A stretch of DNA of 64,000 nucleotides from Lichenostomus cassidix. Lineage: Eukaryota > Chordata > Aves > Passeriformes > Meliphagidae. Below are positions 23,249 through 38,370 of the stretch, in pieces (the first letter of the stretch is position 1; each line of letters starts with the position of its first letter). The notes below the pieces were generated by a model that saw only the letters and a list, made by a program, of their open reading frames with translations, searched no databases and was not told the DNA's origin. The position numbers were made by a program, and so were the translations under genes. The stretch lies in NCBI GenBank assembly GCA_008360975.2, contig CM039182.1, positions 104,811,443 to 104,875,442 of the forward strand. The letters are read 5' to 3'.

Positions 23249-26200
23249 CTTTGTCGACTTTTTCTTGAAAATCTGGTTATGAGACCCTGACACTGGCAAC
23301 CTCCACTTTTCATGTTTTACAATAAATATACATAACCAGATATTAAAATACAGTACCATCGAGTTTTGCTGAACGGGTTAGTATTTCCCCTCCTTTCTTG
23401 TTATGCTTTTGGAAAGGAGTTCAACATGCAACGCACTTATCAATTGTGATTTTTAGCCAAAAACATTTTATCAGAGAAAATTTGGCTTAAAGGCATGAAT
23501 GTACTGCCAGATGCACTCCTGCTTCTGGATGTAAGAGCATTTCAATGCCCTTTCCTTCACAGCTCCTTGGCTTCTCCTCCTTTGGGCTTCCTCTTAAAAA
23601 CTCAAACAAGTAAGACAAATCAGAGAGACTGCTATGGGAGGCAAGAGCACAAAGATCAAACAAAATCACACAACCATATATTCTTCCAGCTCCCCTCCAC
23701 CCTGCCCCCCTCCCAAAAAGAAACACCAAACCAAAACCATAACAAAGGACTAGTCCTTCACAATAATCCCCAAAGACTGGAATGTATCTAATCATCAGTC
23801 AAGATGCTGTACAAGAATGCCAACCACCTAGTAAGGGTTTTCTTCCGTGCAAGTTTGTTGCAAATCTGCTCATCCCTGACCCCATTCCTTCCTTGCTTGC
23901 CCTGAAATGCTTTAGTAACAAACAACTTATATCCCAGGAATATTCCTCCTGAATATAAGAGTTTATTATTTGTGCATGTAAAAATCTAGATTCTGTTTTG
24001 CCATTTCCTAGGCAACATATATTGCTCTGTGGAAGGCAGTGTGCAACAGGTACATATTGAGCTTCCCAAAAGCAGGCATCTGTTTCACATTTTGAAAGAC
24101 TTTTGCACTATTATAAAGGCTGGGAGGGCAGGGGAGGCTTCTCAGTGTTGCTCATGTTGAGGCTAACAGAGAAAGTTCTTTTTCACTTCTTTGGGAGCAT
24201 ACAGCGGATTTTGTCTTTTGTTACTACCTTGAAAATTGATGCTGCAACAAGGAATTGCCAACACAGTGTGACAAGGAGAAACAGCTCTGGCTCTAGGATC
24301 TGGTGGGTGAGTGATGCTGGGGTAGCAGCTGACTAAACCACCCCGGACCCTGTCTGCAGACAGGGCAGGGGACTCCACTGACTCCACTTTGAGAGGCAGA
24401 AGGGCTAACTTGTTCTTCCTGGGATTACCAGCACCAAAGCCAAAACTCAGATTACCTTTTTTATAACTTGCCAACAACTCATTCACCCTGTTATTATCCT
24501 ACATCCCATGGCCTGGGGGCAAGGATGGAGGGGGGTGGCAGGTAAACACCAGGGCATAGGGTGGGCACTTCTGCAAACTGCCAGACCAAGCAGGTTAGCC
24601 AGGGGAATTCAGAAAGGAGTGTGAAACGGTTGACCTACCTAAAAATGAATCCTCTCTCAGACATAATGAAGACAGAATTTGCATTAGAAATGCATACAGC
24701 TGTTTGGAGAGGGGAATGTTGCCCTCAGGGACAAATCCACTCCCTAACACCCAGCCTTAGCGTCTCCCTCATGCCTGGCCAAGGTCCTCCCCCTCATGAG
24801 GAAGAATCCTGCCCCCGAGGCGCCTAAGCAACAGTGGAGCAATCCTGAGGAGGCTGCTTTATTAAATTAAATGTCCTCGTGGGAGGATGCAATTCAGGGT
24901 TTTTTTTCCTTTTTTCTTTCTTCCCCCCCCCCCCAAAAGAAGTTCTCTTCTCAGAGAAGAGCGTTTCATTTGGAAAAATGAATTCTGTGTGGCAAACTGA
25001 ACTCTGATGCTTTGTTCTTTTTTTAAAGTCAAGTTACAAAAAAAATGAGTATATTTCCAAAATCAGATTGTCTCCTTCTTCAGATCTGATTACTTATTCT
25101 AAATTCATCATTAGGATAGAGTGATGTGGATCCATGCTTTAAGCAGGACTCTCCAGTGAAAACAATGAGTGTTCTGCCTTCTGCCTAAATTAATAACACA
25201 ACATGTCCCATAGAAAATAACTAAAAGATAAATCAAGCCAAGTTCATTTCATTTAGGCTAAATGTGGGAGTTTTGCTTTGAAGCAAGAACACAGCAATTT
25301 GGTCTTTTTTGGTTCTAAAAGAAATTAATTTCAGAAACCTATCCTAAATAATCAAGATAGGCAAGCATTTTGTATATAAGCAACCAGAACTACATCCCTG
25401 AAATACAAATGAGGATTCTTTGCAGATTTAATATCAGGCTTTCCACACAAAATACTCAGCATAAACTCTCAAATCCAATATTCCTCTTTTTATAATTCAT
25501 TTTTTTTAACTTTAGTCTGTGTAACTCCTTAACAACACACTCTTTTTGCCTGCTTTGTACTATTCTGCTCATGCTAGACCACAAAAATAAAACATTTTTG
25601 TAGAGGCAGCTTGGAAGGTCTGTATTTTTGTTGGGTAAGTGCATGTTTTACTTGGTGTATCTGCACCACAAATAAACAAAAGCTTAAGTTCACATCATTG
25701 TGCCCCTGTGTGGCTTTGCTCTATAGTGGTGTGGGCACAACTATGGTTACTTTTATATAGTATTTCAAGCTTGTGTCCCAGCACATGTTTAAGCTCAAAT
25801 TTGTTTCATGTCCAAATAATTTCAGTATTAACACCCAAAACACAGGAGCTTCAGAGATCTGGAGTCATACCATTCTTTAGTCCAGATTCAAACATGTGTC
25901 AACCCTTAGGCTGTGCTAACTTATGTCAAATTATATGCTCTTATCACCATGCAGCAGAATTACATGGTCAGTGCAATGCAGACAAGGCAGTGTAGGTGTC
26001 TTCCAAAAAGGCTGCTGTCTGCAGCAAGATGCTGCAGGATATGTAGGCTGCTGAACTGTACTTCAGGGCCAGAACTGCAGACACATAGGTGAGAAAGTAA
26101 ATTTTGTTTCATGTAGGTTTCTGGTTTGTGCTCTGCCCACAAGGGTAAGGGAGATGCAGCCTGTGTGGCCCAAAATTTCCTGATTCTTCTCAGTGCAAAC

Positions 26201-29200
26201 ACAATTTGTCAAGTTAGTTCTGCCTTAACCCAGTGGCCACCTTCACCTCTGCAAGATAGTCCCCATGCAAAAATCATTCTTTTCACAGTACAAAAAAAGA
26301 CAATCAGGCTGTCTGAAGAGCTTTTCAGCCTGCCTTTGTTCATTGTATCTTTTCAGATTTTCAGTGTTGCTGAGCAAAATGGCAACACCTGTTCTGAGAA
26401 GAGAGTTCATCAACAACAGACAGTGTGAACTTCTCTTCCTGCCAGTCTGTTCTCATTACCTGTGCTCTACCATCTTGTATTTATAATGTTCAGACATTTT
26501 ACTGTTACCAGGATATTTGTATTGTTTTCATCTGATTTTCTTCAAGACTATCTGTATAGAGCAATTTCACTCAGCTGGGACAGAGAGGTGTACAAATAAA
26601 TTTTCACTGCACTGTAGGCTGGAAACATGGAGTCCACACCTCACCTACTCATGCTGTACAAAGCTCTTATTCATGTAGGTAAGGTCACCAATGTAGACTG
26701 GGCTTCAAATGACCTGTCAAGAAGAAAATTAGTATCAGAAAAGTAAACAAAATTACAAATCCCTTGACTCTTGAGCTTTGCTGAGACCCACAACCTCTTT
26801 CTCATGCCTTCCTCTAAACATAAAAGGCAACTTAACATTCTTTGTCATGCAGAAATTCTCATTTGTGTGAGACTCCAGTGACTTTTCTCACTGGCCTTTT
26901 AGGGCATAAATACCTCTTCTAAGAAGAAGAAAAAAGGTCAGATTCGTTAAAGACTTCACAACTCTACTCATGACTACCAGGCTGTTGCAATGTAATGACT
27001 CCAGGAGATAGGTCTTCAGTCCTAGTGTTAAGGAATGCAATTTGAGCCCTTGCCGGTACAGACATGTCACTGATGCTACTAAAACAAAACTTGAGCTAAA
27101 ATTTGTTTCAAGTCTTTACTTGCTTGCAATGGAAAGTTTGCTGGCAGCTGTTGTCATCATTAGCCTTGTGGCGATGTTTTTTTCTGAAGTGTCTTGTGTC
27201 TTATTGAAGCTTAACGCTTGTTAAGTTGGGAGGGGACTTTGGGTGATCTGCCAACAGCAGACAATAAAGTGTTCTTCTCTCCTGTTGTAACAGAGTCATA
27301 AGTTTTGGTTTATGGATAATGGCAGCTACACACAGTAAACTAAAACACACACAAAAAAGAGGAAAACATGAGGGCTTTTCCCTAAGTAGTCCATTTAGCC
27401 TATTACAGGCTCCCCTCGGGTTTTAAATGCAATCATTAAAATTAAAAAACCATAATTTTTCACCATTAAATATTTTCTTTTCCTAGGAGGCTAAGAGCAG
27501 GCAATTTTATAGCAATGTTCCTCTCCAGGGACCCCAATTACTCTCGCCTTCTTTTGCTGCAGGTCCCCAGACCACCAGGGAAAGCTGTGACCTGGAGAAC
27601 ACCCCTTTCTCCTTGCACAGCTCTCTGGGAAGGAGCTGAAATTCATCATCTGCTAACATGCTGTCCCCTGGTTTTCCCTTCTCACTGTGAATTGCTGGAA
27701 TTTATGGTGGTCAACCTTTTAAATATTGGTCAGATACATCATCTTTATCCTGCAAACTGACAGACAGCTGTATCTCAGAGCATGCCAGGAAGCCCAGGAA
27801 AGAACCACTGAAGCAAACCATGCAGCCCAAAGCAGACTCAAGTACATTGGTTCTATGCAGAGAAGCCTCATACATGGCTTAGAGAGCTCTGTCAGGGGCA
27901 TGAGACCCACTGCAGGACAGCTGGTAATCTGTTGGCATAAAACACCAAATGCACCAGAACCACTTAATTTCACCAGCTTCTGTACAGAGGCCCTATAATG
28001 CACCCTGCAAGCAGACTGGGAGGTACTATATCACCTTACAGAATCACACAGCAGCCTTAGACTGTTAGTTCAAGTTTAAGTTCATTACTGTAAGACAGGT
28101 CCAGTGAAGGCTAATCAGATTAAGATAATTAAAAAGCAACCAGGCACCTTCAGCAGAAAGAACAAAACTAGAAGTCCAAGCAAGGAGCAGCATGTTTTGC
28201 CTTTTGGTTGTGGTTTTCCTTGTTTGCTCAAGTTACCGGCGTCCTTGAAGTTACATAGAGCAAGCATGGCCAGGGACTGGCATTGTTTTAGCAGTATGAT
28301 GAAACTAAACTGTAAAAGAAATCACCAAGGTTTGTGTGATTTAACACAGAGCTCTGTGGGTAGGTCCTGGGCTGGAGATGTAGATTACGTGGGGCATTCA
28401 GTTCCTTACAGTAACTCCAGCTCCTCAGGGCAGCCTTGGACTTGTCACTTCAGCTCTTTGTGTCTTTTCTCCTCCTTCACATTACAGCCACAATGATGAT
28501 GATACACTGGTGCCTTACCCTTTCCTGCCTCACCTCCTGGAACAGGAACTCCTCGGGAAGTGAGTTGCTGGCAGCTGCATGCAGGAGCACAGCCCGGCAC
28601 CGTGGGGCTGCAAACACAGCTTGTCATGGCTCCATCAGCAGCAGGAGGGTGTGTGGCACACCTGTGTCACCATGACAGCACACACAGCAAGGTTAGCTGT
28701 CCCTGCCATGGTGAAGGGAAAAGACAGCAGGCAATTACCACTCCCTGTACACTTAAAAATTTAGAGGAGGTAATTGCCATACATAACTTAAACTTTATGG
28801 GTAATTCAGGCAAGAGGAATTAATTAACTATCTTGGCACTTGCTCTTGATTCTACTGCTAGAATGTACTATAAAACATTTAAATATCATGGAAGTGTTGT
28901 TCTGTTTGTCACGCTGTGTAACAAACCAGGGGAAGTACTACTGAATAGGAAGCCAACATCTTTCCTCACATATGCTCTGCCTTAAGTAATCATCTCTTCC
29001 AGTAAGGATCTGAGGCAACAGCATTCCTGCTATTAGCTGTCTTCCAGTTACACAGGAATATGAAGTACAGAAATAAAATCCACTTATGTTACATCTGCCT
29101 TTCCTAAGTGGCCAGTGCATGTAACTTGCTCAGTTCTATTCTGGAATCTCAGACCCAGCCAGACGCCAGCTCGGTCTTCCCAAGGTCACTCACCTGGCAG

Positions 29201-32200
29201 TGTTTTGCCAGGTTCTCTTAACTTGTCTTTTTTCCTAATTTTCTTTCATGGTGGTTGTGTGTCTTTTGATCTTCCTGCATAATAAAAAAACCCCAGGTAA
29301 TCTAATTTTTAAAAAAATAAGGAAATAAACAGAAAAGCCATTTCAGCGTATGTAACAACAATCTCATCGGAATTTCTCTGGAAGGCCTGTAGACCGATCT
29401 TGCAGAGGCAAACACCTCAGTCTGAGTCCTTCCTCTTGTTCTGACCCAAACATTTGCACAAATATGGGTAGTTTTAGCTCTTTTTCACTCATATTATCCA
29501 GACTTTTTTAAAATAATATCTTACACATCAGTTTTCACTTAGGTATTGAGATAGCTGACTGCCCTGATGGAAGTGCAGAAATCTCAGCTGAGCTGAGTGT
29601 CCCCTCAAAGTAAAAATAAGGTAATGGCTGCTCAAAATTAGACAACTGCCATGTTCTCAGTGGCCAAACTTTATAAAGAGACCAGACTTATCAGCTGTCC
29701 CAAGAGAGACGTTATGTCCTTTTGCTTTTGAAGTGTCCCTAAAGCTCAGGTTGCTTTCCTCTGGTGCTAGAGCCCTGTAAGCAGCAGTAGCATATGTATT
29801 TCAAACATCAGCCACTGCTGAAAGACAATGAACAAAGGGCCATGCAAAGGGGAGGAAAGAACTTAGAGCCAAATTCTCTCAGGTCACATACCAGGTGAGA
29901 TGACACTAGTTCAGGCTGTTCACTTGTCCAAACGAGGCCCTACTGCCATCTGCCCACATATTTCTATCTTTCCGGTGTTGTTGTCACAGCAAGTCCTTCA
30001 TTCTTTTGAAACAAAAAAAAACCCTCCACCTGAACTATTGTATGTGTATTGATTTGGTTGATTTGCTGCCTGTGCAGCTCAGAGCATCATTAATCTGATA
30101 CAGAGAGCACTATTTGAAAGGCTTTGACTAAGTACAATATCAAGTGTCACCCTGGGCTTTAGAGTACAAAAAGTACAGATAGCACAAACAAAAGGGCCAT
30201 ATTCACCGTGGTTTAACTCTTCCAACCTTGCTAACAATTGCCATAAAGTGGTTATTCTGAAAATCTGAACCAGATAGAAATGGGAGAAAGCTGCTTGGAT
30301 AAAAATGTTTTCTTGTTTTCTTAAGAATGTTGCTCAATTGATACCGCTGAAAATGCCAGATGATTGGAAACATTAATTCTACTGTTTTTCAGATGTTGGA
30401 ATTTGTCTGGTTTCTGGACAGCAATATGCTTAACAAAGGTGCTAATCACTTCCTCCATATAAATAAGATTAATTTCTCCCCCAGAAAATGAATACGCAGG
30501 TAGCATCAGACCAGTACTGGGGAACTGCTTCATTAGCAGTTGGGTAACAGTATAAACCCACAAGAGTGAGTGTATGTAGAGAAAGCAGCAGCAGGCATTT
30601 GCTTTCACAAGAAGAAAACTTTCAAACACAAATCCAAATTGTGTTCTTGTCCCAATTCCTTCCCCTCACCTGCATTCTGGTCCATATTTCTGTTTCTGTC
30701 TCAGCTGTCATCTTTGCTGTTCCCATGCCCTCCCTCCCTTATTCTCAACCATTGCTGTCAGCTGCTGCCTTCTCCAGCCTTAGTCTCAACAAGATCTGTG
30801 GACAGCTACAGCACACGGGGCTGCTGTAGAGGCTCCAGCCCACCAGCCAAGTGCTTTGGAGTATGCTCTGTGATCCCACATGGATTTTCAGTGCTGTATA
30901 TGTTTCCTCTGTTCCTACAACTCACACATATGCATCCAGAAGAAGAGATGGACTATTTCATTATGCCAACTGAAAAAGAAAAGCATGCCAAATCTCCAGT
31001 GCAATAGGGCTGTCATAAGCCTGAAGCAAAACAAAACTCAGCACCCTGTCCAACTTTCCTGCCCTTGATCACTCCTGATATTACTCACTCCCAGAAGCTC
31101 AGTCTAACCTTTACATCATGCCTACAGCAGACAGAAACTCCTATGGTTTTACTGAAGCTAAACATTATTTGGATTCTTAGTCATTCTGGTGTCTCTTAAA
31201 AGTAGCTTTGCAAGGCAATTCCATGACTTGACTTTTGTCCTACCAATAAAATACTTTTTATGTTAAAATGGTATTTTGATCTGAATGACAGAGGCTGGGC
31301 TGGATCCTGCCTAGTTTTTTAGCCAACAAGATGGTGGAGAGCCAGGGCATGCTTGAGCTTTCGCATTTTTACACAGCCCAGAAATGGGCAAAACATTATC
31401 TAGGAACTTTAAATAAGATGAGAGGGACAAAGCAAAGCAACTGTTTCCAGTTTTTAAAACTGTTCCAGTAGCAGCTGAAATCAACCCCACGTGCCTTGAA
31501 ATTCACTGAGACCAGAATGTCTTTTTTTAATTGTTTTTCACTGACGTTAAGAAAACAACCTGGAGATTAGCCATTGATAAATGGTTTCTATTTCTCCAAA
31601 GGTAAGGTTCCCATTTTATGCTGCAGTGTAGACAATTGAGCCTATGTCAGATTGTCAGTAATGCGTGACAATAGTTTTCTGTAACAAACAGGCCATGTTC
31701 CAGTATTCACATTCCACTTGTATTAATCCTTGTACTACTCTGTGTTCGAAATATAAGTAGCATGATTGGAAAAACAACAAAGATATCATCTGAGAAGTAA
31801 GTATATAAGGGTGCCGAATTCTTAGAAAACTGTATTGCTGACACTGGACTGTCCCTGGGCTTCTCAACATGTAGGGAGGAGGAGATCTTGACACCCTACA
31901 AACAGTTTAATATAATTCACATGTGCTGACAAAACTCAGGAACTGAGGGTTTAACCCCTGCTTCTACAATGAAGAAAGCAGAAACAGCAGATTGCTCCTG
32001 CAAGAAGCAATAACCCCTCCTTGCACTCTGCTCTCACCCCAAAACAGTCACCATTCATCTATTTTGCCAGCCTTTTACTAAGGAGCAGCTGGATAGCTGG
32101 CTGCACAGGGGATGCAGATGTCCCTTCCAGCAGAGACATTCAGGCAGCAGGAGCCTTACCAGCCCAGTTTATGAAACAGGGGGACCCATTTCATTCCTTG

Positions 32201-35200
32201 GTTCTGTGTTCCCCAGCAGAATAAACAGAGATAAGTCTTTGAAGAATCCTAAAACATAAAACCTAAAAAGCAGTAAATCAGTGAAAGGAGAAAGTACAAC
32301 AGGACAATTTCTTCATGAACCTACACTGAGATGACCCATTTCAGGATGAAAAATAACATTATGCACTTCCTTAATGAAATAACAATCCCTTAATATACAA
32401 CAAGGAAGCCTACTTAAATGGTGGCAGAGCCTAGATCAATATCTTAGATGTGGTTTAACACTTTATGCTTTCGTTTCGGTGCCTTTTAAAGCATAACTCA
32501 AATAAAAGACCCTGCAATTTGTTCTTATAATTAATTATATTCCTGTATTTGCTTGAATACAAGCCAGAAGTGAATTACAGATCTGAGGGTCAGAAACAAA
32601 ATGTGATCAAGATATATATACACTGTTCACTGTTCCAGAATTTAAATTGCTAGGGTGGGGAAAGGTGTTCTCCCATTTAGCTCCCATAGTTTCATTTACT
32701 GAATTAAAAAAGCATTTGTTGGTCAGCATTCTTAGCTTTCTTTTAGGTTCCTAGTTGCTGCCATTTTACATAGCATATAGTCTGGTCCTGGGTATGAGTC
32801 AGCCCAGTTACAAGAAGGTAGGTGGAGAGTCTGTATTTGGGCCAGCTAAGGAGAGGGATGGTTTTTTCCCAGTTAGTTTTAACTGGAAATAGTTTGATGG
32901 GAGCATCAGGTGGGCATCCTCAAAAATATGGTTGTGTTGATTCTAGACAGTGCATTAGAGTGATTTTTCTAGCTGTTGTGCCCAGGAAAGAATGGTTTTA
33001 CCACTGTGTTCTGATTTTGCATTTGTAGGTGCTTACATAAGAAAAACACCTTGCTGATTTGCAAATAGAAACACTCGAGGCCTCCACACTGCATGAGGAA
33101 ATCCTTTTTTTAACCCTAGATCAAATTCCAATTATTTTACTCTCAAAATAGCATCTGTTAAAACATGTTTTATTTCCTGAAGAAGACCATACTGCAAGAC
33201 CCTGCACAAAGTATGTTAGGACAATCCCTTTCAGATAAGTGAATTACATAACATCCAATTAAATTACACACGTTACCTGTACAAGCACCAATTTAGAGGA
33301 CATGCTCCAGATCAGCCTTACTGACTTTTCTGTCCATTTTTTGCTAATCATGGAGGAATATGAATTAATGTCATGAGTGGGATGTAAGCAAGCTTTAGTG
33401 CATAAAGTCCCAGCTATACAAGGTAACCACTGCCAAAAGGACTAGGGAACACCATCAGAGTTCACTACTTAGTCCACTTTGACAGCAGGATGCATTGGCA
33501 CTTACTGCAAGTGTTTGTTCAGAAGGGACTAAGGCAAGGTAGCCAGAGTGCTGTAAATTCACACCTTAGCTTACTTTCCTCTAATCTGGCTATGTCAGAC
33601 ACATTGATGAAAGATGAGATTTTAAACTGATTGCACTGAGGAAATCCAAAAAGTTGTCTGATCACTGAAGTTCATATTCAAAACCAGACTTCCTGTCTTA
33701 GCTTAATTGATTCGGAGTGGAAGTCAATGTAAGTGGCCGCAAGTGGATGAATTTGGTCTAGTTTAAGTGAGTCATCCAAAAAACCCTTCTACACTAAAAT
33801 CCTGTAGTATCTGTTTTCTCAGACACCATGACTCAATCCTCAGCTATCAGCTGGATTCTGACCTTGCCTCAGGTGGAGGCTCAGATGACCCGAGCCATTA
33901 GTCCTGACAGCCCTGCCTTCTGTCAGGAGCTTATGGAAGCACCACAAAAGATACGCTTTCCTTAAGGCAAATTACCACTTCCCTTGGAATTTTCATAAGC
34001 TCATTAGTACTTAAGGAAACAACAATACTTACACTGTGTCTGTATTGTACTGCTTTTTTTTGATCGCTAGAGCATTGAAAAAGCTATGGTGTTATGCACA
34101 GCACAGCAAACAGAGTGCAAAACAAAATTTGACCAGCATCATGTAACAAAGAATCACTTCAAAGTTTGTATCTTTCCTGTGCAGGTGAAAAGCTTATGTT
34201 TTAGCCACGCAGTTTTCTTGAGGGAGGAAAATAAATCTAATACAAAAGATACTGTTAAATCACAATTATCTTTTCTGTGTTATTTTTCAGTTGATCCCAT
34301 TTCTTTAGTGATAAAGCAGTTGGAAATGAGGAAAATGTATAGTGTCATTTCTAGAATTAGTCCAGTGATGTGCTCACATTGCAGCTGTCAGTTCATTATA
34401 CAGTTTCCTCATGAAATTTTAAGGTCTTTAAGAGCATTCATATCATATTAATTAAAGTTTTGGCTCCCTGTGCCTGTGCTAGTTTCCCAAAAGTTTGATC
34501 CCCTTCACATATTGAAAATGTTGGAGCATGTGCCCCCTCAGACACACTACCACTGCTCTGTTTCAAAATGAAACACGTTTTCCTTAAAAAAAAATCCTGT
34601 GTGTCTACCATTTCTGTCTGCCCTGCCAAGGTATGCCAGTACTTCAAATATCCTGACACAGATTTTGTGGGGTTGTGCTATTACATTAGTAATTGTGGTT
34701 TAAACTTTCCTTTTGCCTAAATTTTTTCAACCAAACTATTTCACTGATGCCCTCCACCGAGAAAACTCACCAACACTTTCATTGGAATATTTTTGAGACA
34801 ATGGCAAAGCCGGCTTCTGGATAAATCAAGAAGGTAAGTGACAGCCTATTTGCCATTTGTGAATGTCAGGGCTTCAGATGTGTCTCTCAGAGGAAAGTGG
34901 ACAGAAGCTCTGCAGTGATCTGTGCTAGAGAAAAGCACTACCACACCTTCCCCACTTCCCACTGCTCTTCCCTTCCCTCTACCAGAAGCTATCTCCTTCT
35001 GGGAAGGAGAAGATCCCAGAAGGTAGCTAGTCTATATTTGAAACAGAATAAAGAAGAAATACTGAATGAAGCATAAAAACAAGCCACTCTGTTAATCCAA
35101 TTTCAATAATGCTGCCAGACTGGTGTGAACTTTTTCCTTTTAAAGTCCTAGGAGAGCTGACAATAGGCTAAACAATGATGGTATGACTGTTGTAGCTGCT

Positions 35201-38200
35201 GAATATCAACAATTGATCATAGAAGACAGAAGCTGAAGAAGTGAGAGAGGGAGAGAATGTGCATCACAGCCAGCTAGTGATCTGCTGGATGATGTGCTGA
35301 ACTGATACAAGCATACTTACGGGACAAGTCACAGGCTCAAGGTGAAAGGTGGAGCATTGATGGGTCTGTCTTGATTTTCTGTTTTTATCTTCCAAGGCCA
35401 GGAGGGGAATCTTGAATCACAATGAAGCACGGTTCTGTAAACTGTGTATGGACTAGAATCACAGAGAAATGGCTGCCAGTTTATCTTTCCCCCCTTGCTT
35501 CAAAAAGTGAGTAGCTCCCTTAACAGCTCAAGCCAGAAACATATACTGGAACAGTAATTTTTTCAAAATTATTTTATTATATGAGAAAGATAACATAAGT
35601 TTAAAAATCTGGCTTCAGTAAAGTCATTAGCAACACTCCTTCTAACTTAGAAGCTTGGAATTTTATGTCAAAGACATTAATTGCAAAAGTCAAAAGTTTT
35701 GCTTTTGAGAAGTTGGAACGTACTTTACATCCATCTAAGGTTTTCCCAATACCCTCCTCCTCTTGCTGTTTCTAAGTGCAAGAAACAGGAGAGACCAACA
35801 AAGCTTTAGGTATTGGAAGAGAAAATTCTGCAAAAGGACTGCTGAATGAAGTAACAGAACATAAGAGGGGTTGGGTTTCTCTTGATGTTCTGAATTCTGA
35901 AGATGCATAATAACAATGTGGCATTTTAAGTTTCTAACAAAAGATATTGTCTCACTAACATTAGGTTTCAAACCAAAAAAATTTTTTCTCACTAATATTC
36001 AATGAACCAGAAAGCAATAAACAACATATTCTTTTTTTAAAAACAGACCTTTTGAAAATTTTAGTGAGTCTTTCTTCAGTAATAGCTAGATTTAAACTAT
36101 TATTTAATTTTGCAATATGAGATACAAAGAGAAACCTAATGTGCTAAGAACATTTCAGCAAGCCTCCTACAATAGAAAACTGTAGCTCCTTAATAAAAAT
36201 ATCTATCTGGTGTAATAGTAAAACAGCAGAAAAATGAGTAGTAGACAATCTACTTGGATTTTCTAAGGGCTTTGACCAAGGACAGCAGGGAAGATCATAA
36301 GTATAGGTTAAGGGATGGAAAAGTAGTTTTCATAATTAAAAATAACTGAAGGCCTAGATGACAAAACATAAAATATCTAATTTCAGCATGTGAAAATATA
36401 ACTGTGAGGTCCATGATATCCCATGTTTTCATGTCTTCATACAGCAAGTGCATTGCTTAATACAGTATCATCTGAAAAAGAAGACAAAATAACAGAAAAA
36501 TATTTATTATTCAGACACCCAGACAATGACGATACCTCTTCTGGTTCATGCTTTATAACTCTCTTCATAGCAAATACTCATGCTCCTGTAATGATTAATC
36601 TCCATGAAAAAAAGGCAAAGTAGTCCTAAATGTCTGTAAGACACCAAAAAATAATAAGATTTCAAGGCTTTTTCCTTTCACAGAAAAATAGCAAGCTTTT
36701 ATATCAGACTTACTCTTGAAGTGAGAATAGGGAGAGTTCTCTTGTAATTTGTTTTTTATATCCTGCCAATGTCCAGTTCTTCTGTCTCAGATGACGTAAA
36801 CAAGAAACTGTTGTTATCAACAAATTAGTTGCAACAAGTTCTAAACCTATTCTTGCTCAGAAAAGCATGAAAAAATGCTTTAGATTTCATCCCTTGGCTC
36901 ACTTGAAGGCATTTTTTCCTAGTTAGCCTCTAGGTCAGAAATTACCTGTTGCTATGTCTCTTCCTTATCCAAGGCAAGACTTGGCCTACTTTTCAGTAAG
37001 TCCTTTATGAACCAGCAGTCTCCTGCCCTTACACTGCTACACAACTAGCCAAGAGGAAAGAGATATTACCTAACTCTGATATGGGGTGGCGGCATTTATG
37101 TTATCTGAATTTGCTTGTGAAAGTACTGAACAGCTTTTGATAGCTATGGGGAGGTATGTTGTAAACTCTCTGTAATGAATACTTGTAGACATGAATGTTT
37201 GTGCATACCTTCACTATAACAGCAAGTTGAAGCCTGCACCATTTATATTGTCTTACTTTTCAGAATTGCACCTCTCTGAGACTCTTCTCCTGAAGAAGAT
37301 TTTATGTGATCACTGTACAAATTGGTAGAGTTCACAGATAAGTATCATGAGACTTGATGGAAGCTGGAGAGGACAAACAACTTATACTTTATTCTCAATT
37401 GGAAAAGCATGTAACAGTAGGTTTGATTTTGAAGAGAATTCATCTGTGAAATGCATTTAATGCAAATTATATTTGAAATAAGAGAGAAATCGGTCCTTCA
37501 GACAGAAATTGGTCCTTATACTGCCTTCTTAAGGAGGAAAAGCAATCTCTCAGAGAACTCTGAGCAAGCCTGGTACTCCAATATTTATTGTGTTAAGTCT
37601 ACGTCTGTGGTAAGTCTACATTTAGAACTGTCATGAATTACGAGGCTGAGAAAAAGTCAAGTGATGTTTATCAAAGAATGTATTGATACATGCAATAACT
37701 TCTTTGTCTTATATCTTTGCCTTTTACTTATGAAAAATTAAATTTCTATAACTTGTGGAACTGAATATAAAAGCATAACTTAAAGTCTCAATCCTGCCAG
37801 CAACACTGTATGAGAAGCCCTAACTAATGAAAAGCCCCTGCTGAATCTCTAATGTGTGTACATGGTGGGTTTTGTTTGGTGGAACAAGAGCCTGGAAAGA
37901 ACAAGCTCCTTTAGGCTCTCAAGTCAAAGGAAGAGGTTGTAAACATCCCTTTTATCCCTATGCTTTTCAGAGTCCAGTAAGAGTTCAATGGCAAGTACAT
38001 TGCCTTTAAAACCCACCATCAGGTTCACTATATGACTCCAAGTTTAATGATGAGCTCAGGATGCAGAAAGGAAAATTTCAGATAGTATCTTTTATGAGAC
38101 CAGCTGACATAGCAGGAAGTAGACCAGATTTGAAGCACACCAGCCCTCCTTAAGTCTATTATACAAGAAGAACCTTTTCCACATTGTGCAGTCCTACAGC

Positions 38201-38370
38201 TATTTTGGGTGGTAATTTACTTGTGTTAATCAGTTACACAGTTTATCCAATTATGCGACACTCATAAAACCAAATCGTAGGCAGACACAGTACATTCACA
38301 TTGGACAGGGATTTACAGTTCAAGATGTAATGCTTGTGGAAAGGCCTTTGGAGTCTTTAAAAACTTCCAT
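23249..38370. other. Intergenic DNA, no gene seen
   Basis: Fifteen kilobases without a recognisable exon. Many overlapping short open frames occur (for example 25639-25995, 27719-28003, 28104-28496, 30570-31007), but none shows a known domain or a consistent splice structure. A T/C homopolymer tract lies at 24899-24934. I see no LTR or CR1 body in it, although diverged repeats could escape reading by eye. Confidence 0.6.
24899..24934. repeat. T-tract followed by C-tract
   Basis: A T-rich run passes into twelve consecutive C. It is a low-complexity sequence. Confidence 0.9.
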